A stretch of 64,000 nt of DNA from Kuafuiihalomonas sp039024635. GTDB taxonomy: Bacteria > Myxococcota > Kuafuiibacteriia > Kuafuiibacteriales > Kuafuiibacteriaceae. Location: positions 112,062-176,061 of the forward strand of contig JBCCQA010000008.1 in NCBI GenBank assembly GCA_039024635.1, in the 5' to 3' direction. The first letter of the stretch is position 1, and every line of letters starts with the position of its first letter. Both the position numbers and the translations under genes were made by a program. Under the pieces are notes generated by a model that did no database searches, had not been told where the DNA came from, and saw nothing but the letters and a program-made list of their open reading frames with translations. Below are positions 1-8,269 of the stretch, piece after piece.

Positions 1-615
1 CATGATGACGCCCTTCTCCCCAGTACAGAACCACTGGGCCTCCTTCCCCACGATGACGCGGCGAAGATGGGCCTCACTGCTCTTCCATACGGTTTCGACT
101 TGGTCTCCCTTTCGAACCAGCAGTCGACCCGGTAGGCCGGTGGCGATCCAGAGGTCTTGCCCCTGAACGGCGAGGTCCCATACGTACTCGGCCTCGACGG
201 CGAAGCTTTCCACCGCCTTTGCCTCGGCCACGGCGACCACCCGGCCCGAAGGCGAAAAGCCTGCCCATATCCCGCTCGCGGTCCGAATGAGGCTGGTGAC
301 CGAGCCCTCAACCTCGGCGTCGATGGGTCGAAGCTTCCCGTCTCGAGCCTCGAAGAGGCCCCCGACCGTGCCCACATAAAGGCGCCCGTCCCCACCTCGG
401 GCCAAAGCGGTCACGGGTGAGCTCCCCTCGACCTGGCGCTCGATGACCGAAGCCGCGACGACGGTGCCCCGGACGGTCAAGGCGGCGCTCTCGGGGTCGC
501 CTTCGAACATCTCCTTGGGCCCGCCATACCGCAGTTCTCGGGTCGGCTCGGCCGCAACGGGACGGATGGGCGCCGCCAAGACGGCAAGAGTGAAGAGCGT
601 TTGGAACTTGCTCAT
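1..615 (-). CDS. Secreted beta-propeller-like protein, C-terminus cut by window edge
   Basis: The frame is open from an ATG at 615 to the window edge (205 codons), so only the N-terminal part is present. It starts with a signal peptide (MSKFQTLFTLAVLAAPIRPVAA). It continues with repeated short blades such as GDGRLYVGTVGGLFEARDG and QDLWIATGLPGRLLVRKGD, the pattern of beta-propeller repeats in extracytoplasmic sensor or scaffold proteins. The ATG overlaps the TGA of the S55-peptidase gene (ATGA, 612-615), so the two are probably translationally coupled. It ends the operon that begins at 5909. Export and propeller fold are inferred from the sequence; I do not recognise a specific function. Confidence 0.75.
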   Translation of the reverse strand, partial: MSKFQTLFTLAVLAAPIRPVAAEPTRELRYGGPKEMFEGDPESAALTVRGTVVAASVIERQVEGSSPVTALARGGDGRLYVGTVGGLFEARDGKLRPIDAEVEGSVTSLIRTASGIWAGFSPSGRVVAVAEAKAVESFAVEAEYVWDLAVQGQDLWIATGLPGRLLVRKGDQVETVWKSSEAHLRRVIVGKEAQWFCTGEKGVIM

Positions 616-2480
616 GGGTTGTCTCGAATCTCGAACTCGAGCTCGACGCCGCCTTCCACGACGCCGCTCGAGGGGTGCTCGACCACCGGTCCCGCCAAAC
701 GGTCGAGCGCTCGGCTCAACGGCGAACCATCCAGCAGGAGCGAAAAGCTGGGCGGGGTGGCTTCGTAGCTCCTCCCGGGCAGCGTGCGGCCCTTGGCGGA
801 GGAGAAGAGAGCGCCGTAGAGCCGGTCTCCCGGGCGACGGGCGTCGAGAAGGGTCAGGAGATCGTCGAAATCGGCTGGGACCCGACGCCCTCCGCCGAAC
901 TCGATCCGTTCGAGCTCCAAGCCACCTCCGACGAAGAGCTTGGCCGGCCCCCGCGGGAAATCGACCGGGATCACGAGCTCGATGCGCTCACTCCGCTCTT
1001 CTCCCCGATAGCTCCTTAGCAAGACCTCGGCCTCCAAGGTCTCCCCCGGTACGAGCTGCATCTTCCGAAGCCGAGCGCCGACGACCTGATGGATCTGGAC
1101 TCGAGGACTGGCCCGTACGTCGACCCGGATGGCTTCGAACCTGGGGGCCTCGAAGTCGTTGCGCGCTACGATGGAAGTCATGCTGGCCGCATCTCGCGCG
1201 GCGAGGGCGGCGATCATGGCTGGTGCTGGTCCACTGAAACGATCCGTGGCCACGATCTGTCGCCCCGAGACCTCGAGAGTGGTGCTCACTTCCACCGTGC
1301 CGCCGGGGGCGGCAGCCACTCGCCCTGACAAGACGTCCATCACCACGGTTTCCAACATGACGGGGAGGAAGATCGAGTCGGTGACGATTTCCACCCGACT
1401 CTGCAGTCGCTGTTCTCCCGCCAGGAGCCTCACCTGGACCGGCACCATGCGGGGCGCTCGACCGAGATCTCCGGTGATGGCGGTTAGTCGGTCTTGACCG
1501 ATCCGGCCCACTCGTAGCGCCGCGATCCCCTGTTTGTAAGAGCCGGCCTCGCTAGCCAACGTGTTGAGGATGCCCGCCGTCGCCATGGGAAAGGAGACGG
1601 CACCGAAGCCGACGAAGGGATGACCAAAGGCCAGTACGTCGTCCCCGTTCACGTAGGTCACGGTGCCAATGGCCGCGATCCGCTTGTCGCCGTCGACCAA
1701 CATTGCCGCGATCGGACTCCCGGGTCCGATGGGGAGCGCAGGAGTGGCACCCACGGTGCTGGGTCCATTGGCCGAAAGCACCGCCTGAATCGAATCTGCC
1801 GCCCCAAGGCCGGCACCGCTGGGAGCCGCGGCGTGGATCGGGCCCAAAGCGGAGACCGAAAGCCGAGACTTCAAAACCGAAACCGCAGCCCCGCCGAGAC
1901 CCTGTACGCTGATGGGAGCGCCAATGGGCGTCGCGCTGCTCGCCTCTCGGCCGGCTTCCAACACGGGGGCGCTCACCCAGTCCACCGGGCCCGAAGCCCT
2001 GAGCTCCTCGGGGCGCACGCCCCTTCTGAGCCGTCCACCTACTTCGTCTCCTGCGCTGCGGGTAGCGGGTGCGTCCTTGGCCGCCAGCATGCGGTCGATG
2101 GGCGTGATGCCCGCTATTGGCTCCTTGGAGAAGGAGCCAAAGCGGTAGGCGACGGCGCCAACGAGACGGCCGTCGATGTAGACCGGACTGCCGCTCATGC
2201 CCGAGATGACGCCGGTGAACTCGATGCGGGGCCCGGAAAGACGAGCCAAAATGACGTCCTCTCCCGGTCCGAGCATGTCCTCCATGATGCCCAACACCTC
2301 CACGTCGAAGGGCTCGAGGCTGTCACCGGAGAAGACGGTGTAGCCGACGCCTACATCGCCGCGTTTGACCTCCTGAAGGGGGTAGATTTGGTCGGGCGAG
2401 GTGACCGGGAAGCCATCCTGGAACGCGACCTCGGGCGCACCGAGCAGCCCGAGCCACAGCATCCACATAAGAGGGGACAT
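612..2480 (-). CDS. Secreted SpoIVB/S55-type serine peptidase domain protein
   Basis: This 622-residue protein has a signal peptide (MSPLMWMLWLGLLG...) and an N-terminal segment with the S55 nucleophile motif GMSGSPVY (Ser about 96). A long linker follows, then the block AFGHPF (His about 287) that recalls the S55 histidine region, then a beta-rich C-terminal half. S55 peptidases (SpoIVB) are serine proteases that cleave exported partners; the target here is unknown. The ATG at 2480 is preferred because GGGG lies 9 nt upstream; a TTG at 2504 is the only earlier option in this frame. It lies 48 bp downstream of the single-pass gene and overlaps the next gene by ATGA. The Ser motif precedes the His motif, the reverse of B. 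subtilis SpoIVB. Confidence 0.8.
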   Translation of the reverse strand: MSPLMWMLWLGLLGAPEVAFQDGFPVTSPDQIYPLQEVKRGDVGVGYTVFSGDSLEPFDVEVLGIMEDMLGPGEDVILARLSGPRIEFTGVISGMSGSPVYIDGRLVGAVAYRFGSFSKEPIAGITPIDRMLAAKDAPATRSAGDEVGGRLRRGVRPEELRASGPVDWVSAPVLEAGREASSATPIGAPISVQGLGGAAVSVLKSRLSVSALGPIHAAAPSGAGLGAADSIQAVLSANGPSTVGATPALPIGPGSPIAAMLVDGDKRIAAIGTVTYVNGDDVLAFGHPFVGFGAVSFPMATAGILNTLASEAGSYKQGIAALRVGRIGQDRLTAITGDLGRAPRMVPVQVRLLAGEQRLQSRVEIVTDSIFLPVMLETVVMDVLSGRVAAAPGGTVEVSTTLEVSGRQIVATDRFSGPAPAMIAALAARDAASMTSIVARNDFEAPRFEAIRVDVRASPRVQIHQVVGARLRKMQLVPGETLEAEVLLRSYRGEERSERIELVIPVDFPRGPAKLFVGGGLELERIEFGGGRRVPADFDDLLTLLDARRPGDRLYGALFSSAKGRTLPGRSYEATPPSFSLLLDGSPLSRALDRLAGPVVEHPSSGVVEGGVELEFEIRDNP

Positions 2481-2528
2481 AGCGCACTGCCCCAGCTGGA
2501 CCAAAGCGAATGCTCGGATCGGGTGCCT

Positions 2529-3125
2529 TTAGCCGAACCACCAAGCCGCCCCCGCAATGGCGACGGCGGCCAGGATGATGCCCGCCACCATGGCCTGAAG
2601 ACGGGGCGACATCGTGTCGTCGGCCAGCTGAACGGCCGGGGCGTGGAAGCCAAGGAGGGCGCCCACCTTCTTCAGCTGGGCCGCCGCTCTGGGATCCGGC
2701 CGGGGCGCTTCGGCCAGGCTCCGATAGCAGGCCACCGCGAAGGGAAGCTGCTGAGCGACCAGGCAGGCCTGAAGAAAACGCTGCTGGGCGGCGGGGTCAT
2801 CCAGCCCCTCGGCAGCTCGACGCCAGGCTTCGCCGAGCTCGGGCGTGGGCGCCGCAACGGACGCCGGGGCCGATGGCGCGAATGCGGGAGAGGCTGCGCT
2901 CGCCCGAAGCGAGGCCTCCTGGGACCGAGCTGGAGCCGGTTCGGGCTCTGGAAGCGTGAGTTCGAGCGGAGGCAAGTCTTCGGCGTCCTCTTCTCCGCTT
3001 GGCGCGAAAGGGTCGTACGTGGGCTCCGACACCGCTTCTGCGAAGGCCCCGTCCAAGGCCGAATCGATCTCCTCAGCCGCCACTCCCGTCAGCGGGGTCC
3101 GGGGCCTTTCGTCATCGCCACCCAC
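2529..3125 (-). CDS. Tail-anchored single-pass hypothetical protein
   Basis: The 198-residue protein starts at a GTG three bases after the biotinyl-carrier gene. The N-terminal half is acidic and Pro/Ala-rich (about residues 40-95), typical of a disordered cytoplasmic region. A helical stretch (about 95-165) with paired alpha-helices, possibly TPR-like, follows. The last 20 residues are a hydrophobic segment ending in WWFG, so the protein is probably anchored by its C-terminus. I recognise no family. Its position between the carrier protein and the S55 peptidase puts it in the same transcript. Confidence 0.7.
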   Translation of the reverse strand: MGGDDERPRTPLTGVAAEEIDSALDGAFAEAVSEPTYDPFAPSGEEDAEDLPPLELTLPEPEPAPARSQEASLRASAASPAFAPSAPASVAAPTPELGEAWRRAAEGLDDPAAQQRFLQACLVAQQLPFAVACYRSLAEAPRPDPRAAAQLKKVGALLGFHAPAVQLADDTMSPRLQAMVAGIILAAVAIAGAAWWFG

Positions 3126-3128
3126 GGC

Positions 3129-3341
3129 TCACTCGATGATGGCGATGACATCGCCCTCGGATACAGGCTGACCTTCCTTGACCTTGATCTCCTTGATCTC
3201 GCCCTCGTCGTCAGTCTCGACCGGCATCTCCATCTTCATCGACTCGAGGATGGCGATGACGTCCCCTTCCTCGACCTGGTCCCCGACCGCCACCTCAATC
3301 TTCCAAACGGTCCCGGTGATGTGGGCCTTGATTTCGACCAT
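3129..3341 (-). CDS. Free-standing biotinyl/lipoyl carrier domain protein
   Basis: The 70-residue protein is a single complete biotinyl/lipoyl domain with the modification motif ESMKMEMPV, in which the central Lys (about residue 36) would be biotinylated. It resembles the C-terminal domain of acetyl-CoA or other acyl-CoA carboxylase carrier subunits, without the Pro/Ala linker or N-terminal half of AccB. Such short carriers normally serve biotin-dependent carboxylases or decarboxylases, but none is encoded in this window. It sits 54 bp after the O-antigen-ligase-like gene and 3 bp before the next gene, so it is surely co-transcribed. The family assignment is firm; the partner enzyme is unknown. 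Confidence 0.9.
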   Translation of the reverse strand: MVEIKAHITGTVWKIEVAVGDQVEEGDVIAILESMKMEMPVETDDEGEIKEIKVKEGQPVSEGDVIAIIE

Positions 3342-3395
3342 GTCCTCGGATGGCCTCGAATCGATCGGCCGTCAAGCCGGCCCGCGGCTCGTGAC

Positions 3396-5909
3396 TCAGC
3401 GTCCGACGGTTGAGCTGCGAGCCTGGAGCTCCTCCAAGAGCTGGCTTGCCATGCGGTCTTGGGGACGGAACTTCAGGGCCCGCTTCAGATGGTGCTCGGC
3501 CTGGTCAAATCGCCCCTCCTGGATGGCGACTCGCGCGCACACGACGTGGGCCCGGTCGTTCTTGCGATTCACCTCCAGCGCCCAGCTGCAGTTGGCTTCG
3601 GCGTCTTCGAGCTTCCCTAGCTGAAGCTGAAGACCGGCCAAGCTGGCTCGAATCGGGGCGAGATGAGGACTGTGCTCCAGGGTGCGCGCCAAGGCGTCTT
3701 CGGCGTCGGCCGACATACCGAACTGGTTGTACAACTGGAAAGCAGAGATGAAGATGTTCTCCGGAGCCCAAGCGTGGTTCAGAGCCGACATCAGCGCGAC
3801 TTCAGCCTTTCGTCGGAGCTCCAGCGCCTTGGCCTCGTACTGACTCGAGCGTTCCGGATCGCCTTTGCGCCTCAGCTGAACCGCTTGCCGCAACGCGCCC
3901 GAGGCCCGCTGAGTGTAGATCTGGCCAAGGTTCTGCCGATAGTAGCTCTCGTTCGGGTTGATGCGGATGGCGGCTTCCACCCGTTCGACCCCATCGAGCC
4001 GCCTCGACTCCGCGTCGGCGCCCACGAAGGCCCGCTCGGCTCGAAGAACCTGCCGAGCCCGAAACATCGTGACCCCGCAGAGCGCGCAGCCCACGACTAC
4101 CAGCAGCGTCGCAACAGGCTTGGAGCCCGGCAGAAACTGGTTCAGACGAAGCACTTCGTCGTCCTCTTCGACGAAGAGCACCGCCGCAGCTCCCAACATG
4201 AAGAAGAGGAAGACCGAACAGGCGACCGAATCGAAGCCCGCGATCGAATAGACCGAGTAGCTCACGAAGGAGGTCAGCAAACCGAAAGCCAAAGCACGAT
4301 CGGTCCGCCGGCGGGACTTGTCCATGAAGGTGCGCGCCCCATGAAAGACGATGGTGGAGAGGAGCCAGATGTAGCTCAGCAATCCCAGGACGCCCAGAGA
4401 AGCGAGCAGGTAGAGGTAGTTGTTGTGCGGGTTGTCGTGGTTGGTCATCGGGTCGAGCGCCTCTAGGCGCTTCGACTTGTGGCTCATGAAGGCGTATCGA
4501 TAGGTTTCGATTCCTATGCCGGTCAGCCAGACGGCGGCGCTCCGCCAGCCCGGCCTGGGCGCATCATCGGGACCAAGTTCGGGAAGGGGCACCGGACCGA
4601 GCTCGGCCCCGGCCAAGACGCGTTCGTAGTGGGCTAGATCCCGACGCATGCGAGCCATGGTCTCTTCGTGCCGGCTCAGAACGCGAGGGCTCTCCAACCA
4701 CAGGTAGGGCCGCGTGCCCTGACCTGCGCCGTACTTCACGCTCTCGGGGTCGAAGGCGGCCGGAATGCTCCGAACGGTACGGGCATAGAGGTCATCGCCC
4801 TTGACCGCCCAGATCGTCCCGAGAACCAAGCCGCTGAAGAGCAGACCCCAGCAAACGACGCGGATCACCACCAGTCGGCGCCGATCCTCGGAGAATAGCC
4901 CCGGCAAGAGCACCAGACCACCGACCACAGCGGCCGCGCTTCCGACCCATGCCCCTCGGGTCCGGGTGTGGACGAGGCCCAGAACCACGCCCATGGCGCA
5001 GGCAAGGAGGGCCCCCGAGAGAACCGCGTCGGCCACACGTCGACCGGCGGCGCTTCGAAGGCGGGTCGAGGCCGGACCCCAGCTTCCGAACAAGACCGCG
5101 CCCAAGGGCACCCCGACCGAGAGAACGAGACAAAAGCGGTAGCCTGCATCCTCGAGAGGGGTGAGGGTCGGCAGAAGCTGTAGCACGAGCACTGCAAAGA
5201 GCCCGAAGCAGCAGGCAAGCACCCGAAGGCCGGACGGCGCATCTGAGTCCTCGTCCTTCCTTGAGCCCAAAGCATGGCCCAGGGCGAGTACGGCCAGAAT
5301 CGAAGCGAGTGGGAAGAGCAGAGCGAGGCTGTTGCCGGCGAAGGTCGCGTTGCCCAGGAAAGAAAAGACCTTGTTGTTCGGCCCTTGGAAGAAGCCCAAG
5401 GGGTCTCTTCCCACGCCCTGGACCCGAGCGTAGGTCCCGACCATCCCGCCGATGACAGCCAAGAATCCGAAGCCCAACATCGCGCCCGCCCGTCCTCGAA
5501 GACCGGCCGAGACGGCGAAGAAGAGACCTGCGCAGGCCAGGTAGCCCTGAAAGCCAAACTGACGCTCGTAGACGCCGTTGAAAGACATCCAAGGATCGAT
5601 GGAAGTGAGGGTGGAGAGCCCGACCACTCCCAGGAGGGCGAAGACCGGCAGGGCGAACACGCGAGTGGGGGCGAAGCGAACCCCCTTCGTAAGAGCCAAA
5701 ACCAGCCAGCCAGCCAAGCAAGCACAGCCCCCCAGCTTCAGGACGAAAGCCTTGGGGACGTCGAAGATGCGGTTGACCTCTCGACTGAAGTAGAGAGCGA
5801 CCAAGGCCACCGTAGCGAAGGCCACGAGGGCCAGGAGCAAGGCGGCGAGCTCGGGACGGTCGAGGGTCGGGGAAGGAGGGGCGGCAGGCGCGCGCCGACG
5901 TTTCGCCAC
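3396..5909 (-). CDS. O-antigen ligase (Wzy/WaaL-like) membrane protein with C-terminal TPRs
   Basis: The 837-residue protein begins at a GTG. About twelve hydrophobic segments occupy residues 20-600, with a large periplasmic loop (about 375-480) carrying the HDNPHNNYL motif typical of the Wzy_C/O-antigen ligase superfamily. The last 200 residues form tetratricopeptide repeats (for example AHVVCARVAIQEGRFDQAEH). WaaL/Wzy proteins join or polymerise undecaprenyl-linked glycans in the inner membrane, and TPR-tailed versions are also known as bactoprenol-glycan or pilin glycosylation ligases. It is the first gene of the minus-strand operon running to the window edge and is divergent from ffh with 98 bp between them. 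The exact substrate cannot be told from sequence. Confidence 0.85.
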   Translation of the reverse strand: MAKRRRAPAAPPSPTLDRPELAALLLALVAFATVALVALYFSREVNRIFDVPKAFVLKLGGCACLAGWLVLALTKGVRFAPTRVFALPVFALLGVVGLSTLTSIDPWMSFNGVYERQFGFQGYLACAGLFFAVSAGLRGRAGAMLGFGFLAVIGGMVGTYARVQGVGRDPLGFFQGPNNKVFSFLGNATFAGNSLALLFPLASILAVLALGHALGSRKDEDSDAPSGLRVLACCFGLFAVLVLQLLPTLTPLEDAGYRFCLVLSVGVPLGAVLFGSWGPASTRLRSAAGRRVADAVLSGALLACAMGVVLGLVHTRTRGAWVGSAAAVVGGLVLLPGLFSEDRRRLVVIRVVCWGLLFSGLVLGTIWAVKGDDLYARTVRSIPAAFDPESVKYGAGQGTRPYLWLESPRVLSRHEETMARMRRDLAHYERVLAGAELGPVPLPELGPDDAPRPGWRSAAVWLTGIGIETYRYAFMSHKSKRLEALDPMTNHDNPHNNYLYLLASLGVLGLLSYIWLLSTIVFHGARTFMDKSRRRTDRALAFGLLTSFVSYSVYSIAGFDSVACSVFLFFMLGAAAVLFVEEDDEVLRLNQFLPGSKPVATLLVVVGCALCGVTMFRARQVLRAERAFVGADAESRRLDGVERVEAAIRINPNESYYRQNLGQIYTQRASGALRQAVQLRRKGDPERSSQYEAKALELRRKAEVALMSALNHAWAPENIFISAFQLYNQFGMSADAEDALARTLEHSPHLAPIRASLAGLQLQLGKLEDAEANCSWALEVNRKNDRAHVVCARVAIQEGRFDQAEHHLKRALKFRPQDRMASQLLEELQARSSTVGR

Positions 5910-6007
5910 TCCGCCTGGTAATCACCCGAGGCTCTCAGTGTAAACGGCCATCCCACCGCTTCCACATGGACCGTTCGGGTCCGCCATGATAGCGCCGCGG
6001 CTCGCGA

Positions 6008-7591
6008 ATGCTGGAGACCGTCACCAAGGGCTTCCGCGCCGCACGTGACAGGCTTCGGGGCGACGCCAGCGCAGCCGGCGTCTCGGCCGCGATCCGTGAC
6101 ATCCGACTGTCGCTGCTCGAGGCCGACGTCGACATGGGCGTGGTGAAGGTCTTCTTGGCCTCAGTGAAGAGCCGGGCTCTGGAGGAACTCGAGGCTCGAG
6201 GCAAGGACGGCGTGCCGGCCTACAACCGGTTCGTCGCCATCTGCCAAGACGAGCTGGAGCGACTGCTGGGCGGCCAGAGGGCCGAGTTCGACTTCGCACC
6301 CCTCGGCGTGACGGCGGTGATGATGGTCGGCCTTCAGGGATCGGGTAAGACGACGACCACCGCCAAGCTGGCTCGGCATCTTCGCGAGCACCACGACAAG
6401 AAGGTGATGATGGTGGCGGCGGACCTGCAGCGACCGGCCGCCGTCGAGCAGCTGGTGCAGCTGGGGCAGCGCATCGACGTCCCGGTGTTCAGCAAACTCG
6501 GCGCCACCCCCTTGGAGCTGTGCGGCGATGCCTTGGCCCAGGCAGGCAAGACCAAACGCGAGGTCGTTCTCTTCGACACCGCCGGCCGGCTGGCCATCGA
6601 CGAGGGCCTGATGGACGAGCTTCGCTTCATCAAGGACCGAACCAAGCCCCAAGAGATCCTTCTCGTGGTCGACGCCATGGTCGGCCAGGACGCCGTGAAG
6701 ACGGCTCAGGCCTTCGACGAAGCCTTGGGGATCACGGGCTTCGTCATGACAAAGCTCGACGGCGATGCGCGGGGAGGGGCCGCTCTCAGCATTCGCCACA
6801 TGACCGGAAAACCCATCAAGTATCTGGGCCTCGGAGAATCCACCGACGCTCTGGAGGTCTTTCGACCCGACGGACTGGCGAGCCGCGTCCTCGGGATGGG
6901 GGACGTGGTGGGTCTGGTCGAAGACTTCGAACGACAGGTGGACCCCGACAAGGCCGATGAAGACGCCCAGCGGATGCTGAAGGGCCAGTTCGACATGGCC
7001 GACTTCGTGGAGCAGATCCGACTGCTGGAGAGTATGGGCTCCTTGGAGGACTTGTTTGCCAAAATGCCCGTGTTTCAGGAAGGGGTTCAACCTGATGCTC
7101 GGGAACTCCACAAGATCGTGGCTGTCCATGACAGCATGACGCCGGAAGAGCGGCGTCGCCCGGCGTTGGCTCGGGTCCCTTCCCGCCTCTCGCGATTGGC
7201 GCGAGGGACCGGGCGCAAGAAGGAGGTCATAGGGCAAGTCCTAGATCGATTCGACACCATGCGACGCATGATGATCGCGCTCGGCGACAAGCCCTCCCTA
7301 CTCTCGAAAATTCCAGGATTCGACCAAGTCGCCCAGGTGCGGAAGCTGCGGGGTCAGGACCTCCAGAGCCTGTTCGGAGAGGCTTTCGCCGAAGCCGATG
7401 ACACGCCCGAACCCGAGCCGAAGCCAGCGCCCGAGCCGAAGCCCTCGGATCCGGTCACGCCTCGGCGCAGGGAATATTTCGCGAACTTGAACGACGGATC
7501 CAAGAAGAAGAAAAAGCCCTCCTCTTCGAAAGGGAAAACCAAGGACAAACGCAGGATGGAGCGCAAGGCCCGGAAGAAGAACCGGAAGTGA
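6008..7591 (+). CDS. ffh: Signal recognition particle protein Ffh (SRP54)
   Basis: This is the SRP GTPase that binds signal sequences and 4.5S RNA and delivers nascent membrane proteins to FtsY. It has the N-terminal four-helix bundle, the P-loop GLQGSGKTTTTAKLA (about residues 108-122), DTAGRL (G3), TKLDGDARGG (G4/closing loop), and an M domain with the RNA-binding stretch around SRLSRLARGTGRKKEV. At 527 residues it is about 75 longer than usual. The extra sequence is a C-terminal tail of Glu-Pro/Lys-Pro repeats followed by a strongly basic end (KKKKK and ERKARKKNRK). No 4.5S RNA gene was recognised nearby. The start ATG lies in the 98-bp divergent gap. Confidence 0.97.
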   Translation: MLETVTKGFRAARDRLRGDASAAGVSAAIRDIRLSLLEADVDMGVVKVFLASVKSRALEELEARGKDGVPAYNRFVAICQDELERLLGGQRAEFDFAPLGVTAVMMVGLQGSGKTTTTAKLARHLREHHDKKVMMVAADLQRPAAVEQLVQLGQRIDVPVFSKLGATPLELCGDALAQAGKTKREVVLFDTAGRLAIDEGLMDELRFIKDRTKPQEILLVVDAMVGQDAVKTAQAFDEALGITGFVMTKLDGDARGGAALSIRHMTGKPIKYLGLGESTDALEVFRPDGLASRVLGMGDVVGLVEDFERQVDPDKADEDAQRMLKGQFDMADFVEQIRLLESMGSLEDLFAKMPVFQEGVQPDARELHKIVAVHDSMTPEERRRPALARVPSRLSRLARGTGRKKEVIGQVLDRFDTMRRMMIALGDKPSLLSKIPGFDQVAQVRKLRGQDLQSLFGEAFAEADDTPEPEPKPAPEPKPSDPVTPRRREYFANLNDGSKKKKKPSSSKGKTKDKRRMERKARKKNRK

Positions 7592-7614
7592 GCGCTTCAT
7601 CGCGGAGCACAACG

Positions 7615-8253
7615 ATGACGAAGACCAACCGACGAACGATGACGCTAGCCCTCGGCCTTTGGCTGACCCCTCATCTCGCCCAGGCCCTGGAGGTTTCGGA
7701 GCTTCAAAAGGAAGACATCCAGGGATTTGGCTACTTCCGGAACGCCCTTTCCTTCGACGAAGTCCAACAGCTCCCCAGCCGAACCGCCCAAATCCGTCGG
7801 GTGGCGCGAGACATGGGCTGGAAGTCCACGCGTCTTCAATCGGCCATCGAGCGCTACGAGAGCATCGAAGGCGACGTCATGGCTCTCGCCGCCGAAGCGG
7901 CCAAGCAGGCCCTGGAGGCTTCGCGTGTGAAGGGCAGGGTGGTCAGCGTGGAATTCGACGACAGCAACGAGTCCCACGTCGTGGCCTACATCCGGTGGCG
8001 CGGCACTTCCTCCAAGGAAGTCATCAAGGATGCCTCCTCCATCGCCCACGCCATCAACGAGGCGACGCCCTTCGTTTCCACCGTCTCGCTGGCCGCCATT
8101 CACCCCAAGGCCAAGGAGACCTCCAAGCGGAACGTGTGGGAAGGCAAGGTGGGTGACGTGGCCATGGCCCGAATCCAGCCGGACCGCATAGAGGATTACG
8201 CCGACCGGCTCTACAAACGCATGTTCGAGGACGTAAAAGAGCTTCCTTTCTGA
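7615..8253 (+). CDS. Secreted hypothetical protein downstream of ffh
   Basis: A 212-residue product is expected from the ATG at 7615. A GTG at 7588 would overlap the ffh stop by 4 bp, and an ATG at 7639 is also possible. The N-terminus is a signal peptide with a likely cut after LTPHLAQA. The mature part is mixed alpha/beta and Lys/Glu-rich with no cysteines, and I recognise no domain. Its closeness to ffh implies co-transcription but not a shared role. The next gene, on the minus strand, converges with it. Confidence 0.75.
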   Translation: MTKTNRRTMTLALGLWLTPHLAQALEVSELQKEDIQGFGYFRNALSFDEVQQLPSRTAQIRRVARDMGWKSTRLQSAIERYESIEGDVMALAAEAAKQALEASRVKGRVVSVEFDDSNESHVVAYIRWRGTSSKEVIKDASSIAHAINEATPFVSTVSLAAIHPKAKETSKRNVWEGKVGDVAMARIQPDRIEDYADRLYKRMFEDVKELPF

Positions 8254-8269
8254 ACGACGCCGGACCATC

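Noticed and set aside
1620..3413. A 597-codon open frame on the plus strand
   Set aside because: It crosses three recognisable minus-strand genes (S55 peptidase, single-pass protein, biotinyl carrier) and reads as low-complexity Arg/Gly/His sequence.
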